Positions 1 through 7,812 of a DNA stretch of 64,000 nt are shown here, piece by piece. Location of the stretch: the NCBI RefSeq assembly GCF_001447195.1, contig NZ_LFRI01000341.1, positions 372,001-436,000 on the forward strand. Direction: 5' to 3'. The stretch's first letter is position 1, and each line of letters starts with the position of its first letter. The notes under the pieces were generated by a model. The model saw nothing but the letters and a program-made list of their open reading frames with translations, was not told where the DNA came from and did not search any database. Both the position numbers and the translations under genes were made by a program. This DNA comes from Aquabacterium parvum (GTDB lineage: Bacteria; Pseudomonadota; Gammaproteobacteria; Burkholderiales; Burkholderiaceae_C).

Positions 1-4
1 CCGC

Positions 5-1075
5 ATGAGCACCCGCGCAGCACCCGGTGCCCGCACCGTGCACCTGATGGTGCTGGACAAGTTCATCCCGCGCTTCATCGACTTCGTGGCTGAACACTTC
101 GACCTGGCCGAGCACCGCTTCTGCCTGATGGGCGCGGCGCGCTGGGAGCACGGCCTCACCCCGGCTCACCCGGTGGAATGGGTGGCCAGCGCCGACGACC
201 ACGTCCGCCTGGTCGAGACCCTGCACAGCGCAGAGCGCATCGTGCTGCACGGCCTGTGGTCAGAGGCGATCAACCGCATCCTCTACGCCCTGCCCGCGCT
301 GGCGCGCAAGTCGCACTGGGTCATCTGGGGCGGCGACCTGTACCAGGCTGTGCCCACCGAGCCGTCGCCCGGCTGGCTGCACCAGGAAATCGTGCGCCAG
401 GGCGTGATCTCGCAACTGGGCGGCATGGCCGGCATCCCTGGCGACATGGTCCTGGCGCAAAAGCGCTACGGCGGCCAGGCCCAGCACCTGAGCACCTTCG
501 CCTACCCGTCGAACATCGCGCCGCGTCATGCCCCGCCGCCCACAGGGCAGCCCGGCGTGCGCATCCTGGTCGGCAACTCCGCCACCGAGACCAACTGCCA
601 CCTCGAAGCCTTTGCACTGATCGGGCGGCATGCGCGAGACGACATGGAAGTGCACTGCCCGCTGTCCTACGGCGACCCCAAATACCGCGAACTGGTCATG
701 GCCAATGGCCGCGCGATGTTCGGCGCGCGCTTCAAACCGATGCTGGAGATGCTGCCCCTGGCGGCCTACAACGACTTCCTGACCGGCATCGACATCGCCG
801 TGATGCACCACAACCGTCAGCAGGGCATGGGCAACATCGTCAGCCTGCTGGCGCTGGGCAAGAAGGTGTTCATGCGCCCCGACCAGGCCCACACCCGCTA
901 CCTGAACCAGCTGGGCCTGGCCACCTGCGACCTGAGCGAGTTCGACCCCACCCCCTTGCCCGCCGCCCTGCGCGAGCGCAACATCGAGCTCGCACGCGCT
1001 CACTTCTGCGCGGACCGGCTGGCAGGCGACCTGAGCAAGCTGTTTCGCCAAGATCAGCGCAGGGCCGCGGCTTGA
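5..1075 (+). CDS. wecF: TDP-N-acetylfucosamine:lipid II N-acetylfucosaminyltransferase (WecF-like)
   Basis: The 356-residue product resembles the Fuc4NAc transferase family (GT56), which in enterobacteria moves 4-acetamido-4,6-dideoxygalactose from its TDP donor to a lipid-linked disaccharide of enterobacterial common antigen at the inner membrane face. Family-like stretches include the N-terminal LMVLDKFIPRFIDFV, the VIWGGDLY motif near residue 107 and ILVGNSATETNCH near residue 188. The next gene encodes the aminotransferase that makes the precursor sugar, which supports the call. No signal peptide is seen. The start lies four bases from the window edge, so its ribosome binding site cannot be judged. 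The final acceptor (O-antigen, common antigen or a flagellin glycan) is not shown by the sequence. Confidence 0.85.
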   Translation: MSTRAAPGARTVHLMVLDKFIPRFIDFVAEHFDLAEHRFCLMGAARWEHGLTPAHPVEWVASADDHVRLVETLHSAERIVLHGLWSEAINRILYALPALARKSHWVIWGGDLYQAVPTEPSPGWLHQEIVRQGVISQLGGMAGIPGDMVLAQKRYGGQAQHLSTFAYPSNIAPRHAPPPTGQPGVRILVGNSATETNCHLEAFALIGRHARDDMEVHCPLSYGDPKYRELVMANGRAMFGARFKPMLEMLPLAAYNDFLTGIDIAVMHHNRQQGMGNIVSLLALGKKVFMRPDQAHTRYLNQLGLATCDLSEFDPTPLPAALRERNIELARAHFCADRLAGDLSKLFRQDQRRAAA

Positions 1076-1091
1076 GGCGAAAGCACGCAGC

Positions 1092-1133
1092 CGGATAAGG
1101 CCTCAACAGGGCTGCCGCCAAGCCGGTTATCCG
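1092..1133. repeat. 7-bp inverted repeat between wecF and wecE
   Basis: CGGATAA (1092-1098) and TTATCCG (1127-1133) are perfect complements separated by 28 bases in the short gap between the two sugar genes. There is no T-run, so it is not a terminator. It could be a weak hairpin or chance. Confidence 0.3.
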
Positions 1134-1183
1134 CGCCTTGACCCCGCGCCAAAACCTCAAGATGCCAGCATCGGAGGTGGCTC

Positions 1184-2356
1184 ATGCAAGCTCACATGCC
1201 GGCTGCGCCCTTGGCGGCGCGCCCCAACATCCCCTTCAACAAGCCCTACCTGCACGGCAGGGAGCTGGTGTACATCGCCGAGGCCGTGGCCTCGGGCAAG
1301 ATCTCGGGCGATGGCGTCTTCACGCAGCGCTGCCACGCCTTCTTCGAGCAGCGCTATGGTTTCCGCAAGGCGCTGATGACCACCTCGTGCACCGACGCGC
1401 TGGAGATGGCGGCCCTGCTGCTGAACATCCGCGAGGGCGACGAGGTGATCGTGCCGGCCTTCACCTTCGTGTCGACGGCCAACGCCTTCGCGCTGCGCGG
1501 CGCCCGCATCGTCTTTGCAGACAGCGAGGCCCACAACCCCAACATCGACGCCGCCAAGCTGGCCGAGCTGATCACGCCGCGCACCCGTGCCATCGTGGTC
1601 GTGCACTACGCCGGCGTGGCCTGCGACATGGACCCGATCCTGACGCTGGCACGCGAGCGCGGCATCGCCGTGGTCGAGGACGCGGCCCAGGCCATCGATT
1701 CCTTCTACAAGGGGCAACCGCTGGGCAGCCTCGGGCTGTTCGGCGCCTTCTCCTTTCACGAGACCAAGAACGTCATCGCGGGCGAGGGCGGGCTGCTCAC
1801 CGTCAACGACGCGGCCCACGTCGCGCGCGCCGAGGTCATCCGCGAAAAGGGCACCAACCGCAGCGCCTTCTTCCGTGGCGAGATCGACAAGTACGGCTGG
1901 GTGGACATCGGCTCGTCCTTCCTGCCCTCGGACATCGTCTCGGCCTACCTGTACGCGCAGCTGGAGGTGCTCGACACCATCCAGGCCCGCCGCAAGGCGC
2001 TGTGGAAGCGCTACCACGACCAGCTGGCCGCCGCCCTGCAGCGCCACGAGGTCGAGGCGCCCTACATCCCCAAGTGGGCGACCAACAACGGCCACCTCTT
2101 CTACATCGTGTGCCGCTCGCTGGAACACCGCACCTGCGTGCTTGAGAAGTTGCGCGCGGCCGGCATCCACGCGGTCTTTCACTACCTCTCGCTGCACAGC
2201 AGCCCCTACTTCCAGCAACAGCACGACGGTCGAGCCCTGCCTCACAGCGACCGCTTCGCCGACTGCCTGCTGCGCCTGCCCCTGTACTACGAGATGACGG
2301 ACGAGCAGTGCGACTTCGTCTCCGACACCCTGCTTGACGCGCTGCAGCGCTGCTGA
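1184..2356 (+). CDS. wecE: dTDP-4-amino-4,6-dideoxygalactose transaminase (WecE)
   Basis: The 390-residue product is a PLP-dependent DegT/DnrJ/EryC1-type sugar aminotransferase. This enzyme converts dTDP-4-keto-6-deoxyglucose to dTDP-4-amino-4,6-dideoxygalactose with glutamate as amino donor. Typical motifs are IPFNKP at residues 14-19, the TTSCTDALEMAALLL phosphate-binding stretch, VEDAAQAIDS and SFHETKN with the presumed Schiff-base lysine at K195. GGAGG precedes the ATG by a few bases. Length fits the WecE/RffA family. With the upstream transferase it forms the last two steps of a Fuc4NAc-type pathway. The N-acetyltransferase (wecD) that would act between them is not in the window. Confidence 0.92.
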   Translation: MQAHMPAAPLAARPNIPFNKPYLHGRELVYIAEAVASGKISGDGVFTQRCHAFFEQRYGFRKALMTTSCTDALEMAALLLNIREGDEVIVPAFTFVSTANAFALRGARIVFADSEAHNPNIDAAKLAELITPRTRAIVVVHYAGVACDMDPILTLARERGIAVVEDAAQAIDSFYKGQPLGSLGLFGAFSFHETKNVIAGEGGLLTVNDAAHVARAEVIREKGTNRSAFFRGEIDKYGWVDIGSSFLPSDIVSAYLYAQLEVLDTIQARRKALWKRYHDQLAAALQRHEVEAPYIPKWATNNGHLFYIVCRSLEHRTCVLEKLRAAGIHAVFHYLSLHSSPYFQQQHDGRALPHSDRFADCLLRLPLYYEMTDEQCDFVSDTLLDALQRC

Positions 2357-2382
2357 GCCCCCTTCCAGATAGGAGCCCGCCC

Positions 2383-2406
2383 ATGAAAGTCCTGATCAAC
2401 AACTGA
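2383..2406 (+). other. probable native start of the methyltransferase followed by a premature TGA
   Basis: AGGAG (2371-2375) precedes ATG 2383. Codons 2-7 follow, then TGA at 2404-2406, in the same frame as the methyltransferase body beginning at 2425. Single-base changes of the TGA to CGA or TGG would restore one continuous reading frame of 258 codons. Confidence 0.75.
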
Positions 2407-2424
2407 GACCTGATCTACAAGATC

Positions 2425-3159
2425 GTGCGTGGGTGCTTCGACGCCGTCGGCACCAAACCCTGGGCCGCCGAGCTGGGCGTCCTGGACGGCCGCAACGCCG
2501 AGGTGATCGACCAGATCATCGCGCCGGAAAAACTGTTCCTCGTCGATGCCTGGTCTTCTCAGGCCTTTGACGACTACCGGCGCAACAACCGCCACCGCCC
2601 CTGGGTCAACGACATCGACAGCTTCACCAACTACTTTGGTGGACCGGTGTCGGAGCAGGCCACGATGGACCGCCTGCACGCCAAGGCCGTCGAGCGCTTC
2701 CAGCACAAGCCTCACGCCAGCGTCATCAAGAGCCCCACCCTGCCGGCGCGCGAGCACCTGGGCGCCCTGCTGGGCGATCGCAAGCTCGACTACATCTACG
2801 TGGACGCCAGCCACCAGTACGAGTCGGTGCTGGACGACCTGATGTTCTATGACAGCCTGCTCGGCCTGGACGGCATGCTGCAGCTCAACGACTGCTGCCA
2901 CTCGCCCGCCGGCGTGCGCCAGAACCTGGGTGTGCTCGAAGCCACGCTGACCTTCATGAAGATGGCCGACTTCATGCCCGTGATGATCACCAACACCGAC
3001 TGGTCGGACATCCTGCTGGTGCGCCGCAAGAGCGGCATCGACCAGGTGCTCGACAAGATCGTCGAGATCAACGACGTGACCTACGTCGAGGTGCCAAGCC
3101 AGTTGCTGGGAGCGCTGCATGTCAAGCAGGGCAAGCGCACCAACCTGAGCTTTCGCTGA
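2425..3159 (+). CDS. class I SAM-dependent methyltransferase-like protein, 5' end interrupted by an in-frame stop
   Basis: The open frame encodes 244 residues with features of the class I methyltransferases found in polysaccharide clusters: AELGVLDGRNAEVI, LFLVDAW, DYIYVDASHQYESVLDDL and GMLQLNDC. The acceptor is unknown. The likely native start is the ATG at 2383, which has AGGAG eight bases upstream. That frame reads seven codons and then meets TGA at 2404-2406, after which it continues in frame into this ORF. The first usable start beyond the stop is the GTG at 2425, which has no Shine-Dalgarno sequence. The gene is therefore a recent nonsense mutant, a base-call error, or translated poorly from the internal GTG. 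The rest of the frame is intact. Confidence 0.7.
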   Translation: MRGCFDAVGTKPWAAELGVLDGRNAEVIDQIIAPEKLFLVDAWSSQAFDDYRRNNRHRPWVNDIDSFTNYFGGPVSEQATMDRLHAKAVERFQHKPHASVIKSPTLPAREHLGALLGDRKLDYIYVDASHQYESVLDDLMFYDSLLGLDGMLQLNDCCHSPAGVRQNLGVLEATLTFMKMADFMPVMITNTDWSDILLVRRKSGIDQVLDKIVEINDVTYVEVPSQLLGALHVKQGKRTNLSFR

Positions 3160-3186
3160 CAGCCGCTGATCAGGCAGCACAAGCAC

Positions 3187-3214
3187 AAAGGCCGGGGAGA
3201 CCCGGCCTTTCTCA
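3187..3214. terminator. rho-independent terminator between the methyltransferase and the GT41 gene
   Basis: A perfect 10-bp stem (AAAGGCCGGG at 3187-3196, CCCGGCCTTT at 3201-3210) with a GAGA tetraloop sits between two convergent genes. The A-rich left and T-rich right ends let it serve either direction, more convincingly the plus strand. Confidence 0.85.
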
Positions 3215-3252
3215 TTTCGCTTGGCACCCGGCGTCGCGCCGGGCAAGGGTGG

Positions 3253-5175
3253 TCAAGCCGCAGGCAAGGCCTCGGGCGCCAGGCCCGCGCGTTGTCGCTC
3301 GATCATGCGCACCAGCAGCGCCTCGTACTCGCGCGCAAAACGGGCGCTGTCGAACAGCGGGCTGTCTTCGCGCGCCTGGTCCAGACGCTCGCGCATGGCC
3401 TGGCGGCGCTGCGGGTCTCGGGCCAGCTCGACGATGGTGCGGTGGTACTGCCGCGTGTCGGTGCAGATCAGCTCGGGCAGGCCCACGGCATTGAGCAGGC
3501 TGCCAGCCACGCGCGAGGCAAAGGTCTGCCCCATGAGCGTGACCACGGGCAGGCCGGCCCACAAGGCGTCGCTGGCGGTGGTGTGGGCGTTGCAAGGCCA
3601 GGTGTCGATGAACAGGTCGGCCAGGCGAACGCGGCTGATGTGGGGACCCAGGTCCCACCGTGGGGCCCAGAACACGCGCTCGGCACCGATGCCGCGCTGC
3701 GCCAGCTCCTCCAGCAGGTGTGGCTTGGCCTGCCCGTGCCAGTCAAGCAACCAGAGCACGGCCTCGGGCAAGTCTTTGAGCACACCCACCCAGGTGTCGA
3801 GCACCTCGGGGTTGATCTTGTAAGCCTGGTTGAAGCCGCACAGCACCACCGCGTCTTCGGGCAAGCCAACCTGGGCGCGCGTCATCGGCTGGGGGCGGGG
3901 GCGCTGGCGGTCATTGGGCTGGTAGCACAGCGGCATCTGCGCGATGTGCTCGGAGAAGTTCGGTGCGTGCGACAGCGGCGTGACCAGCGGGTCGCCCACG
4001 ATGTAGTCGATGAACGGCGCGCCCGTGGTGCCAGGAAAGCCCAGGAAGGCCGCTTGCAGCGGCGCCGGCCTGCGCGCCAGCACGCCCATGCGGTTGCCGG
4101 CGGTGTAGCCCTTGAGGTCGATGAGCAGGTCCAGGTCGTCGTCGGCGATGCGCTGTGCGATCACGTGGTCGGGCTGGCCTTGCAGGTCCACGAAGTGCTC
4201 GACGGCCTTGATCACGCGCCGCCTCATGGCCGTGCCGTCGTCGCGGCCTGTTGAGTAGGCAAAGATCTCGAAGCGATCGCGGGCATGGTGCTCGAACACC
4301 TCGCACATCAGCACGCAGGTGGCGTGCTGGTGGAAGTCGCTGGACAGGTAGCCCACGCGCAGGCGCTGAGGATGCGAGGCCCGGCTCGGCCTGACCACGG
4401 GCTTGAGCCCCAGCCAGGTGTTGGACATGATGGCGCTGGCCTTGCGCTGGTGGAGCGGGTCGTCCGTCAACGTCACGTGGGCAAAGGGGGCCGTGATGAT
4501 CCGGGCGTCGTCGGACGCGGCGGTCACCAGGTTGCGCAACTGAGCTTCCTGCTCGGCTGCCTGTGGCCAGCGGCAGTTCTCTCGCTCGGCGTAGGCCAGC
4601 ATGCCGTGCACATGCAAGGCGTTGGGCCCCAGCCCCAGGACCAGGCCGGTGCGAAAGCACTCCGACGCCTCTTCCTTGAGCTCGAGCTCATAAAAGGAAA
4701 TGCCCATGCGGTAGTGCGACAGGGCATCGTCCATGCTGAACATGATGGCGTCCATGAAGGCCTGGATGGCCTCCTGGTGTTTGCCGGTATTTTGCAAGGC
4801 ACAGCCCTTGGCCACCCAGTACTCGCGTGTGTTGCGCTGAGACTCCGGCATGGCCGCGAGCACCTGGAGGATCTCGGTGTTGCGCTGCAGGCGGTGCATG
4901 GCGCGCACGCGCATGAAAGCAGCCACCTCGGAGCCTGCCTCCAGCTCGGCCGCTCGGTCTGCATGCTTCAAAGCCTCTTCGAAACGCGACAGCTCCAGGC
5001 AGCAACGCGCTGCGTTGAGCCGATACAGCGGGTCGTTGGGCTGCAGCTTGACCGCGGCATCGAAGGCCTGCAGGGCAGGAACCCAGTCTTTCGCCTTCAA
5101 CAGGGTGACGCCGCGTTCCCAGTGCTGACGGGCCTTCTGGGTTGATGCAGACTTGGGTCGGCTGACGACTTTCAT
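3253..5175 (-). CDS. TPR-containing O-GlcNAc-transferase-like (GT41/SPINDLY family) glycosyltransferase
   Basis: The product has tetratricopeptide-like helices over roughly residues 15-230 and a C-terminal GT41 catalytic region. Motifs align well with eukaryotic OGT: GYLSSDFHQHATCVLM (the catalytic-region histidine), DLKGYTAGNR, RPAPLQAAFLGFPGTTGAPF, CGFNQAYKINPEVL with the donor-binding lysine, and NAHTTASDALWAGLPVV. The frame opens at 5217, but ATG 5175 has GAGGA five bases upstream and gives 640 residues, so I prefer it. It lies divergent to, and about 380 bp from, the first flagellin gene. In other bacteria GT41 enzymes beside flagellins glycosylate flagellin Ser/Thr, so flagellin is the inferred substrate. 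The sugar donor is not determined. Confidence 0.85.
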   Translation of the reverse strand: MKVVSRPKSASTQKARQHWERGVTLLKAKDWVPALQAFDAAVKLQPNDPLYRLNAARCCLELSRFEEALKHADRAAELEAGSEVAAFMRVRAMHRLQRNTEILQVLAAMPESQRNTREYWVAKGCALQNTGKHQEAIQAFMDAIMFSMDDALSHYRMGISFYELELKEEASECFRTGLVLGLGPNALHVHGMLAYAERENCRWPQAAEQEAQLRNLVTAASDDARIITAPFAHVTLTDDPLHQRKASAIMSNTWLGLKPVVRPSRASHPQRLRVGYLSSDFHQHATCVLMCEVFEHHARDRFEIFAYSTGRDDGTAMRRRVIKAVEHFVDLQGQPDHVIAQRIADDDLDLLIDLKGYTAGNRMGVLARRPAPLQAAFLGFPGTTGAPFIDYIVGDPLVTPLSHAPNFSEHIAQMPLCYQPNDRQRPRPQPMTRAQVGLPEDAVVLCGFNQAYKINPEVLDTWVGVLKDLPEAVLWLLDWHGQAKPHLLEELAQRGIGAERVFWAPRWDLGPHISRVRLADLFIDTWPCNAHTTASDALWAGLPVVTLMGQTFASRVAGSLLNAVGLPELICTDTRQYHRTIVELARDPQRRQAMRERLDQAREDSPLFDSARFAREYEALLVRMIERQRAGLAPEALPAA

Positions 5176-5249
5176 GGGCTTCCTCGGATGGCAAGGCCCC
5201 ATCGCGAGACGCTTCACGGGGCTTTACGAAGTCTATGAAGACGAGGGGC

Positions 5250-5276
5250 TAAAGAACCCGACAAGTGCGCCGAAAA
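5250..5276 (+). promoter_or_regulatory. sigma-28 (FliA) promoter of the first flagellin gene
   Basis: TAAA (5250-5253), a 15-base spacer and GCCGAAAA (5269-5276) match the sigma-28 consensus TAAA-N15-GCCGATAA in 11 of 12 positions. Initiation near 5284 would give a leader of about 270 nt before the start codon at 5557. Confidence 0.8.
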
Positions 5277-5556
5277 GGGTCTGCATTTCCCGGACACGTC
5301 AAGCAGTCACTGTGCAAAGACCCGCCCAAAACGAGAAAAAAGACACTCAAGAAGGCGTCAGATCGGTCCGATACACCAACCAACGGGATCGAAAGGTTTC
5401 GGGGTCCGGTTAGCCGGCCAGAGTCTGGAGTGGTTCAACCACGAAGGCGAATGGGCTGACTAGCGTCGGGCAGGTCAATCTGGAAGGTCGAAAGACAGCC
5501 AGCACTTGTTCGCCGGCGCTATCGCCGGGTAGTAATCATCGCCAAAGGAACTCATC
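5277..5556 (+). promoter_or_regulatory. long untranslated leader of the first flagellin, with hairpin before the RBS
   Basis: The stretch from the sigma-28 promoter to the flagellin ATG holds no convincing gene. A perfect 6-bp stem, CCGGCG (5513-5518) and CGCCGG (5523-5528) with loop CTAT, ends 28 bases before the start codon, just upstream of the AAAGGAAC ribosome binding site. The small ORFs here have no homology I recognise and I reject them. Confidence 0.5.
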
Positions 5557-6495
5557 ATGGATAATTCAGTCAACACCAACGTCGTCGCTCTGAACGCACA
5601 ACGCAACCTGAGCACCTCTCAATCCAGCCTGTCCATGTCGATGCAGCGCTTGTCGTCGGGTCTGCGCGTCAACAGCGCACGTGACGACGCCGCCGGCCTG
5701 GCCATCGCCGAGCGCATGAGCGCTCAGATCAAGGGCATGAACGTCGCGGTGCGCAACGCCAACGACGGCATCTCCCTGGCCCAAACCGCTGAAGGCGCGC
5801 TGGGCAAGATCGGCGACAACCTGCAGCGCATGCGTGAACTGGCTGTCCAGTCTCGCAACGCCACCAACAGCGATGGCGACCGCGCCAACCTGCAAAAGGA
5901 ATTCAAGCAGCTGCAGGCTGAAATCGACCGCACGGTTCAAGGCACCAAGTTCAACGGCACCGCCCTGTTCGCATCCGGCGCCTCCACCACCCTGTCCTTC
6001 CAGGTGGGCGCTGGCACCGATGCCACCGACCGCATCGACATCGACGGCGCCGTGCTGGGTGGCGGCACCGCTGGCACCGCCACGGTGGTTGACTCCACCG
6101 CTGCAACGGCCACCGCCGACCTGCTGGCCACCGTGACCTCGAACTGGGACGGCACCAACGGCATCGCCATCGGTGGCGCCGCCTCCGGTGTGGCCACCAA
6201 CATCGCCACGACCTCGCAGATCGACGACGCCATCAACGTCATCGACAAGGCCCTGGACACCATCAACGACCAACGTGCCTCCTTCGGTGCCTCGCAGAAC
6301 CGCTTCGAAGCCGTGATCTCGAACCTGCAGACCAACATCGAGAACCAGACCGCCTCCCGCGGCCGGATCGTGGACGCAGACTTCGCAACGGAAACCGCGA
6401 ACCTGTCTCGAGCCCAGATCCTGCAACAGGCTGGCACGGCGATGGTGGCCCAGGCCAACCAGCTGCCTCAGCAGGTCCTGTCTCTGCTGCGCTGA
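5557..6495 (+). CDS. fliC: flagellin (first copy)
   Basis: This 312-residue protein is the structural subunit of the flagellar filament, exported by the flagellar type III apparatus. It has the conserved D0/D1 N-terminal segment (NTNVVALNAQRNLS, then LSSGLRVNSARDDAAGLAIAE) and the C-terminal segment (RAQILQQAGTAMVAQANQLP ending in LSLLR). At 312 residues it has only a small variable domain between the two coiled-coil halves, so the filament surface lacks the bulky D2/D3 domains of enteric flagellins. AAAGGAAC precedes the ATG. A terminator follows, so it is probably mainly monocistronic. A near-duplicate lies 250 bp downstream. Confidence 0.97.
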   Translation: MDNSVNTNVVALNAQRNLSTSQSSLSMSMQRLSSGLRVNSARDDAAGLAIAERMSAQIKGMNVAVRNANDGISLAQTAEGALGKIGDNLQRMRELAVQSRNATNSDGDRANLQKEFKQLQAEIDRTVQGTKFNGTALFASGASTTLSFQVGAGTDATDRIDIDGAVLGGGTAGTATVVDSTAATATADLLATVTSNWDGTNGIAIGGAASGVATNIATTSQIDDAINVIDKALDTINDQRASFGASQNRFEAVISNLQTNIENQTASRGRIVDADFATETANLSRAQILQQAGTAMVAQANQLPQQVLSLLR

Positions 6496-6537
6496 TCTTC
6501 AGCCAGCCCGCGCCAGCCACCGCGCTGGCGCCCTCGG

Positions 6538-6565
6538 AAGCCGCCCCAGCCGGGGCGGCTTTTCC
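6538..6565 (+). terminator. rho-independent terminator of the first flagellin gene
   Basis: AAGCCGCCCC (6538-6547) pairs perfectly with GGGGCGGCTT (6552-6561) across a four-base loop and runs into CTTTTCC. The strong 10-bp GC-rich stem lies 43 bp after the flagellin stop codon. Confidence 0.9.
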
Positions 6566-6592
6566 ATTGGGTGCACAGGAATCGAAACAAGG

Positions 6593-6623
6593 GGCAAAAA
6601 GGCCTTCACATCCCGTTTTTGCC
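6593..6623. repeat. 8-bp inverted repeat in the inter-flagellin region
   Basis: GGCAAAAA (6593-6600) and TTTTTGCC (6616-6623) are perfect complements separated by 15 bases, about 125 bp before the second flagellin start. It could be a regulator site or an mRNA hairpin. It lies upstream of a gene for which I find no good sigma-28 promoter. Confidence 0.45.
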
Positions 6624-6746
6624 TCGGCTCGAATTGGTCGAACATCAGGGCACAGGTCAGAGGTAATCCGAAAGCATCTTTGGCCAGCTTTGCAAGAAAG
6701 CCGGCCGGCGTGAGCCGGGACTATCTCGATTCTTTAGGAGTGCAAC

Positions 6747-7688
6747 ATGCCCCAAACGATCAACACGAACATCGTTTCGATGAACGCACAGCGCAACCTG
6801 AACATGTCTCAGACGTCGCTGGCCACCTCGATGCAACGCCTGTCATCCGGGCTGCGCGTGAACTCCGCCAAGGACGACGCCGCTGGCCTGGCGATCGCCG
6901 AACGCATGAACACCCAGGTGCGCGGCATGAATGTCGCCATCCGCAACGCGAACGACGGCATCTCGCTGGCCCAGACCGCTGAAGGCGCGCTGGGCAAGAT
7001 CGGCGACAACCTGCAGCGCATGCGTGAACTGGCAGTCCAGTCGCGCAACGCCACCAACAGCGATGGCGACCGCGCCAACCTGCAAAAAGAGTTCAAGCAG
7101 CTGCAGGAAGAAATCTCGCGCACCGTTGGCGGCGCGCGCTTCAACGGCAAGCCCCTCTTTGACTCGGGCGCCCCGACCACCCTGTCCTTCCAGGTGGGCG
7201 CCGGCACCGACGTGACCGACCGCATCGAAATCGAAGGCGCCGTGCTGGGTGGTGGTACCGCCGGCACCGCCACCGTGGTCGACTCCACCAGCGCCACGGC
7301 CGATCAGGACCTGCTGGCCACCGTGACGGCCAACTGGGACGGCACCAACGGCCTGGCCATCGGTGGCGCGGCCTCCGGTGTGGCCACCAACATCGCCACG
7401 ACCTCGCAAATCGACGACGCCATCAACGTCATCGACGCCGCGCTGGACGTGATCAACGACAAGCGCGCTTCCTTCGGTGCATCGCAAAACCGCTTCGAAG
7501 CCGTGATCTCCAACCTGCAAGTCAGCGTGGAAAACCAGGCCGCAGCACGGGGCCGGATCATGGATGCGGACTTCGCGGCCGAAACCGCGAACCTGTCTCG
7601 CGCCCAGATCCTGCAGCAAGCCGGCACGGCGATGGTGGCGCAGGCCAACCAGCTGCCACAGCAGGTCTTGAGCCTCCTGGGTCGCTGA
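6747..7688 (+). CDS. fliC: flagellin (second copy)
   Basis: This is a 313-residue flagellin paralogous to the preceding gene, with the same short architecture and the same N- and C-terminal helices (NTNIVSMNAQRNLN; ending LSLLGR). The two proteins are identical over long blocks, including the segment from NANDGIS to KQLQ and the block around GGAASGVATNIATTSQIDDAINVID, which is in the normally variable centre. Differences cluster at the N-terminus and near residues 130-160. AGGAG precedes the ATG. I find no strong sigma-28 promoter in the 180 bp between the upstream terminator and this gene, so its expression may differ from copy one. Confidence 0.96.
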   Translation: MPQTINTNIVSMNAQRNLNMSQTSLATSMQRLSSGLRVNSAKDDAAGLAIAERMNTQVRGMNVAIRNANDGISLAQTAEGALGKIGDNLQRMRELAVQSRNATNSDGDRANLQKEFKQLQEEISRTVGGARFNGKPLFDSGAPTTLSFQVGAGTDVTDRIEIEGAVLGGGTAGTATVVDSTSATADQDLLATVTANWDGTNGLAIGGAASGVATNIATTSQIDDAINVIDAALDVINDKRASFGASQNRFEAVISNLQVSVENQAAARGRIMDADFAAETANLSRAQILQQAGTAMVAQANQLPQQVLSLLGR

Positions 7689-7724
7689 TTCCGCCCATTT
7701 TTCACGCCGGGACCCGACACAGCA

Positions 7725-7751
7725 TCAAGTTTTCATGCCAGTCACCGATGA
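7725..7751 (+). promoter_or_regulatory. sigma-28-like promoter of fliD
   Basis: TCAAGTTT (7725-7732), 11 bases, then ACCGATGA (7744-7751) follows the flagellar class 3 pattern TAAAGTTT-N11-GCCGATAA with three mismatches in 16 positions. It lies 61 bp before the fliD ATG. Confidence 0.65.
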
Positions 7752-7812
7752 GCACGGCGTCCGGGTGGCCAAAAGTGCCTTCCGGGCGCTCTTGCATTGA
7801 GAGGAAGAAATC

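Noticed and set aside
5153-5459. Short plus-strand ORFs in the flagellin leader
   Set aside because: No RBS, no homology, and composition follows the non-coding strand; the region is better explained as promoter plus leader.
6667-6674. TCCGAAAG before the second flagellin as a sigma-28 -10 box
   Set aside because: No acceptable -35 element lies 15 bases upstream, so it does not meet the pattern seen before flagellin 1 and fliD.
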